A stretch of DNA of 23,776 bases from Bacillota bacterium. Lineage in GTDB: Bacteria > Bacillota > Clostridia > Christensenellales > CAG-138. The stretch covers positions 1 through 23,776 of the forward strand of contig JAEXTB010000166.1 of NCBI GenBank assembly GCA_023453725.1. The letters run 5' to 3'. Position 1 is the stretch's first letter. Each line of letters starts with the position of its first letter. Below, one piece after another: positions 22,576 through 23,776 of the stretch. A model generated the notes under the pieces. The model made no database searches, was not told the DNA's origin, and worked only from the letters and a program-made list of their open reading frames with translations. Made by a program: the position numbers and the translations under genes.

Positions 22576-23215
22576 AGGGGAGCCGGTGCGCTTCATTTCC
22601 CATTTGGATGTACTGCGTCTATTGCAGCGCGCCATGCGCAGAGCGCAGCTGCCGCTGACATTTTCACAGGGATTTAATCCCCATCCTGTTATGGGGTTTG
22701 CTTCTGCACTTGCAGTGGGATATACAAGCGACGCGGAATGGATGGATGTGGAACTGGATTCTCCTGTTGTGCCGGAAGAATTCGTTTCACGCATGAATGC
22801 GGTGCTGCCCGACGGGCTGCGCGTACTTCGGGCCATGGAAATTACGGAAAAACTGCCCACACTTACCGCGTTGCTTCAGCGGGCTGAATATGAGGTTCTG
22901 TTGTATCTGCAAACGACAGAGGATCTACAAAAGATTGCAGAAGGCATTGAACCGTTTCTTTCAGGCCCCATTGTTGTCACCAAGCGTACCAAGGGCGGCA
23001 TGAAACAGGTGGATATCCGCCCACAGCTGCTCTCGCTTGACCATGCGCCCGCACCGGATACGGATTGTGCCGTGTTGTCCATTGTGGGCAAATTAAACGC
23101 AGACGGCGGTTTACAGATGGAGCTGCTGCTGCAGGCGCTCATGAAGGCCTGCGGGGCACAGGCGCGTTGGCGCGTCCATCGAAAAGCCGTATATTTTGAT
23201 AAAATTGAGGTGTGA
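22550..23215 (+). CDS. TIGR03936 family radical SAM-associated protein (DUF2344)
   Basis: The 221-residue product matches the partner family of TIGR03960 radical SAM proteins: MRIIANFHKGEPVRFISHLD, LLQRAMRRAQLPLTFSQGFNPHP and MGFASALAVGYTSDAEWMDVEL are the typical N-terminal motifs. Function is unknown, and association with RNA metabolism is inferred from its constant position before RNase G. ATG 22550 gives the usual length and N-terminus. The frame is open upstream to 22274, but that part is only the shadow of the radical SAM gene. Overlap of 26 bases with TIGR03960 implies coupled translation. GGGAA (22540-22544) is a weak ribosome site, as is common in overlapping pairs. The RNase gene starts 2 bases after its stop. 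Confidence 0.9.
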   Translation: MRIIANFHKGEPVRFISHLDVLRLLQRAMRRAQLPLTFSQGFNPHPVMGFASALAVGYTSDAEWMDVELDSPVVPEEFVSRMNAVLPDGLRVLRAMEITEKLPTLTALLQRAEYEVLLYLQTTEDLQKIAEGIEPFLSGPIVVTKRTKGGMKQVDIRPQLLSLDHAPAPDTDCAVLSIVGKLNADGGLQMELLLQALMKACGAQARWRVHRKAVYFDKIEV

Positions 23216-23217
23216 GC

Positions 23218-23776
23218 ATGGGCACGGAAATCGCAGTGGACATCAACCCCTACCAGACGCGCGTCGTATTGCTTGAAAACGGGCAGCCCAGCGAAATATT
23301 CATTGAACGCCGCGGCCATGAACGCCTTGTTGGCAACATTTACAACGGCAGGGTGCAAAACGTACTGCCGGGCATGCAGGCTGCGTTTGTAGACATTGGC
23401 CTGGAACGCAACGCTTTTTTGTACGCAGGTGACATTCAGATTGACCGTTCGGATTTCCAGTTTGGTGATAACGGGCAGGAAATGCGTCTGCCTCCTGTGA
23501 ACATTCAGGATATTGTAAAAACCGGCCAGGAGATCATGGTGCAGGTATTGAAGGAGCCCGTAGGTACCAAAGGGGCGCGGGTGACTACGCACATTACGCT
23601 CCCGGGACGTACGCTTGTTTTAATGCCCACCGTCAACTATGTTGGCGTTTCCCGCCGCATTGGGGACGAGGCGGAGCGGACACGTTTGCGTGGGATACTG
23701 GATCAGATTAAACCGGCGGAAATGGGCGTGATTGTCCGCACGGCGGCGGTAGGGAAAAGTACGCCCGAATTTGAGG
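23218..23776 (+). CDS. rng: Ribonuclease E/G family protein, N-terminal part (3' end outside window)
   Basis: RNase E/G is an endoribonuclease acting on single-stranded AU-rich RNA in rRNA maturation and mRNA decay. About 186 residues are visible, starting MGTEIAVDINPYQTRVVLLENG. The S1-like domain follows (LVGNIYNGRVQNVLPGMQAAF and VDIGLERNAFLYAGDI), with an insert (QIDRSDFQFGDNGQEMRLPP), then the RNase E/G region QDIVKTGQEIMVQVLKEPVGTKGARVTTHITLPGR, VLMPTVNYVGVSRRI and GVIVRTAAVGKS. No stop occurs before the window edge. The start has GAGGTG at 23207-23212, and the 2-base gap after the DUF2344 stop indicates an operon. In Clostridia, ribosomal protein genes rplU and rpmA often follow, outside this window. 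Confidence 0.95.
   Translation, partial: MGTEIAVDINPYQTRVVLLENGQPSEIFIERRGHERLVGNIYNGRVQNVLPGMQAAFVDIGLERNAFLYAGDIQIDRSDFQFGDNGQEMRLPPVNIQDIVKTGQEIMVQVLKEPVGTKGARVTTHITLPGRTLVLMPTVNYVGVSRRIGDEAERTRLRGILDQIKPAEMGVIVRTAAVGKSTPEFE

Overview
The window looks like chromosomal core sequence of a Gram-positive, endospore-forming anaerobe of the Clostridia (Bacillota). Evidence for this is the ylmE/yggS-sepF-divIVA block, Lgt and lipobox lipoproteins, strong GGAGG ribosome binding sites with several TTG/GTG starts, a spoIVFA-spoIVFB-like pair, and the radical-SAM TIGR03960 / DUF2344 / RNase G order typical of Clostridia. I cannot name the genus. No mobile element, CRISPR array, tRNA or rRNA was seen. 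All genes but one lie on the + strand.

Layout. (1) 1-1330, cell division: the 3' end of a YggS-type PLP protein, sepF with a hairpin over its ribosome binding site, a terminator, then a very short divIVA-like gene with a TTG start. Compared with the Bacillus ylm cluster, ylmG and ylmH are absent. (2) 1330-4760: a ygiQ-type radical SAM gene broken by a single-base frameshift, then lgt behind a structured leader. (3) 4760-12910, a block tied to NAD chemistry: nicotinate phosphoribosyltransferase (pncB), a small lipoprotein overlapping it by 4 bases, a 1632-residue multidomain protein (HD domain, helical repeats, NadD-like nucleotidyltransferase, GNAT-like region, phosphoribosyltransferase-like motif), and a divergent lactate/malate-dehydrogenase-like protein overlapping it by 13 bases. 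(4) 12911-16490: a minus-strand DUF3810 membrane metalloprotease, divergent from a TIM-barrel sugar-phosphate isomerase/epimerase-like gene, then glucose-6-phosphate isomerase and a strong terminator. (5) 16490-20640: a palindrome plus a good sigma-A promoter, a sugar-binding-type lipoprotein with no transporter beside it, a RodA/FtsW-type SEDS protein, and a SpoIVFA-like/SpoIVFB-like pair. (6) 20680-23776: a near-consensus promoter, the TIGR03960 radical SAM protein, its DUF2344 partner (26-base overlap) and the start of RNase E/G, which runs off the window.

The most unusual item is the giant fusion with its LDH-like partner, placed downstream of pncB. PncB makes nicotinate mononucleotide (NaMN) and the giant carries a NadD-like module whose HxGH motif is degenerate, so it may be a NAD-related sensor, regulator or altered enzyme rather than a normal NadD. 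Also worth checking are the ygiQ frameshift, the lgt leader structure, the sepF hairpin and the 15-base palindrome at 16493.
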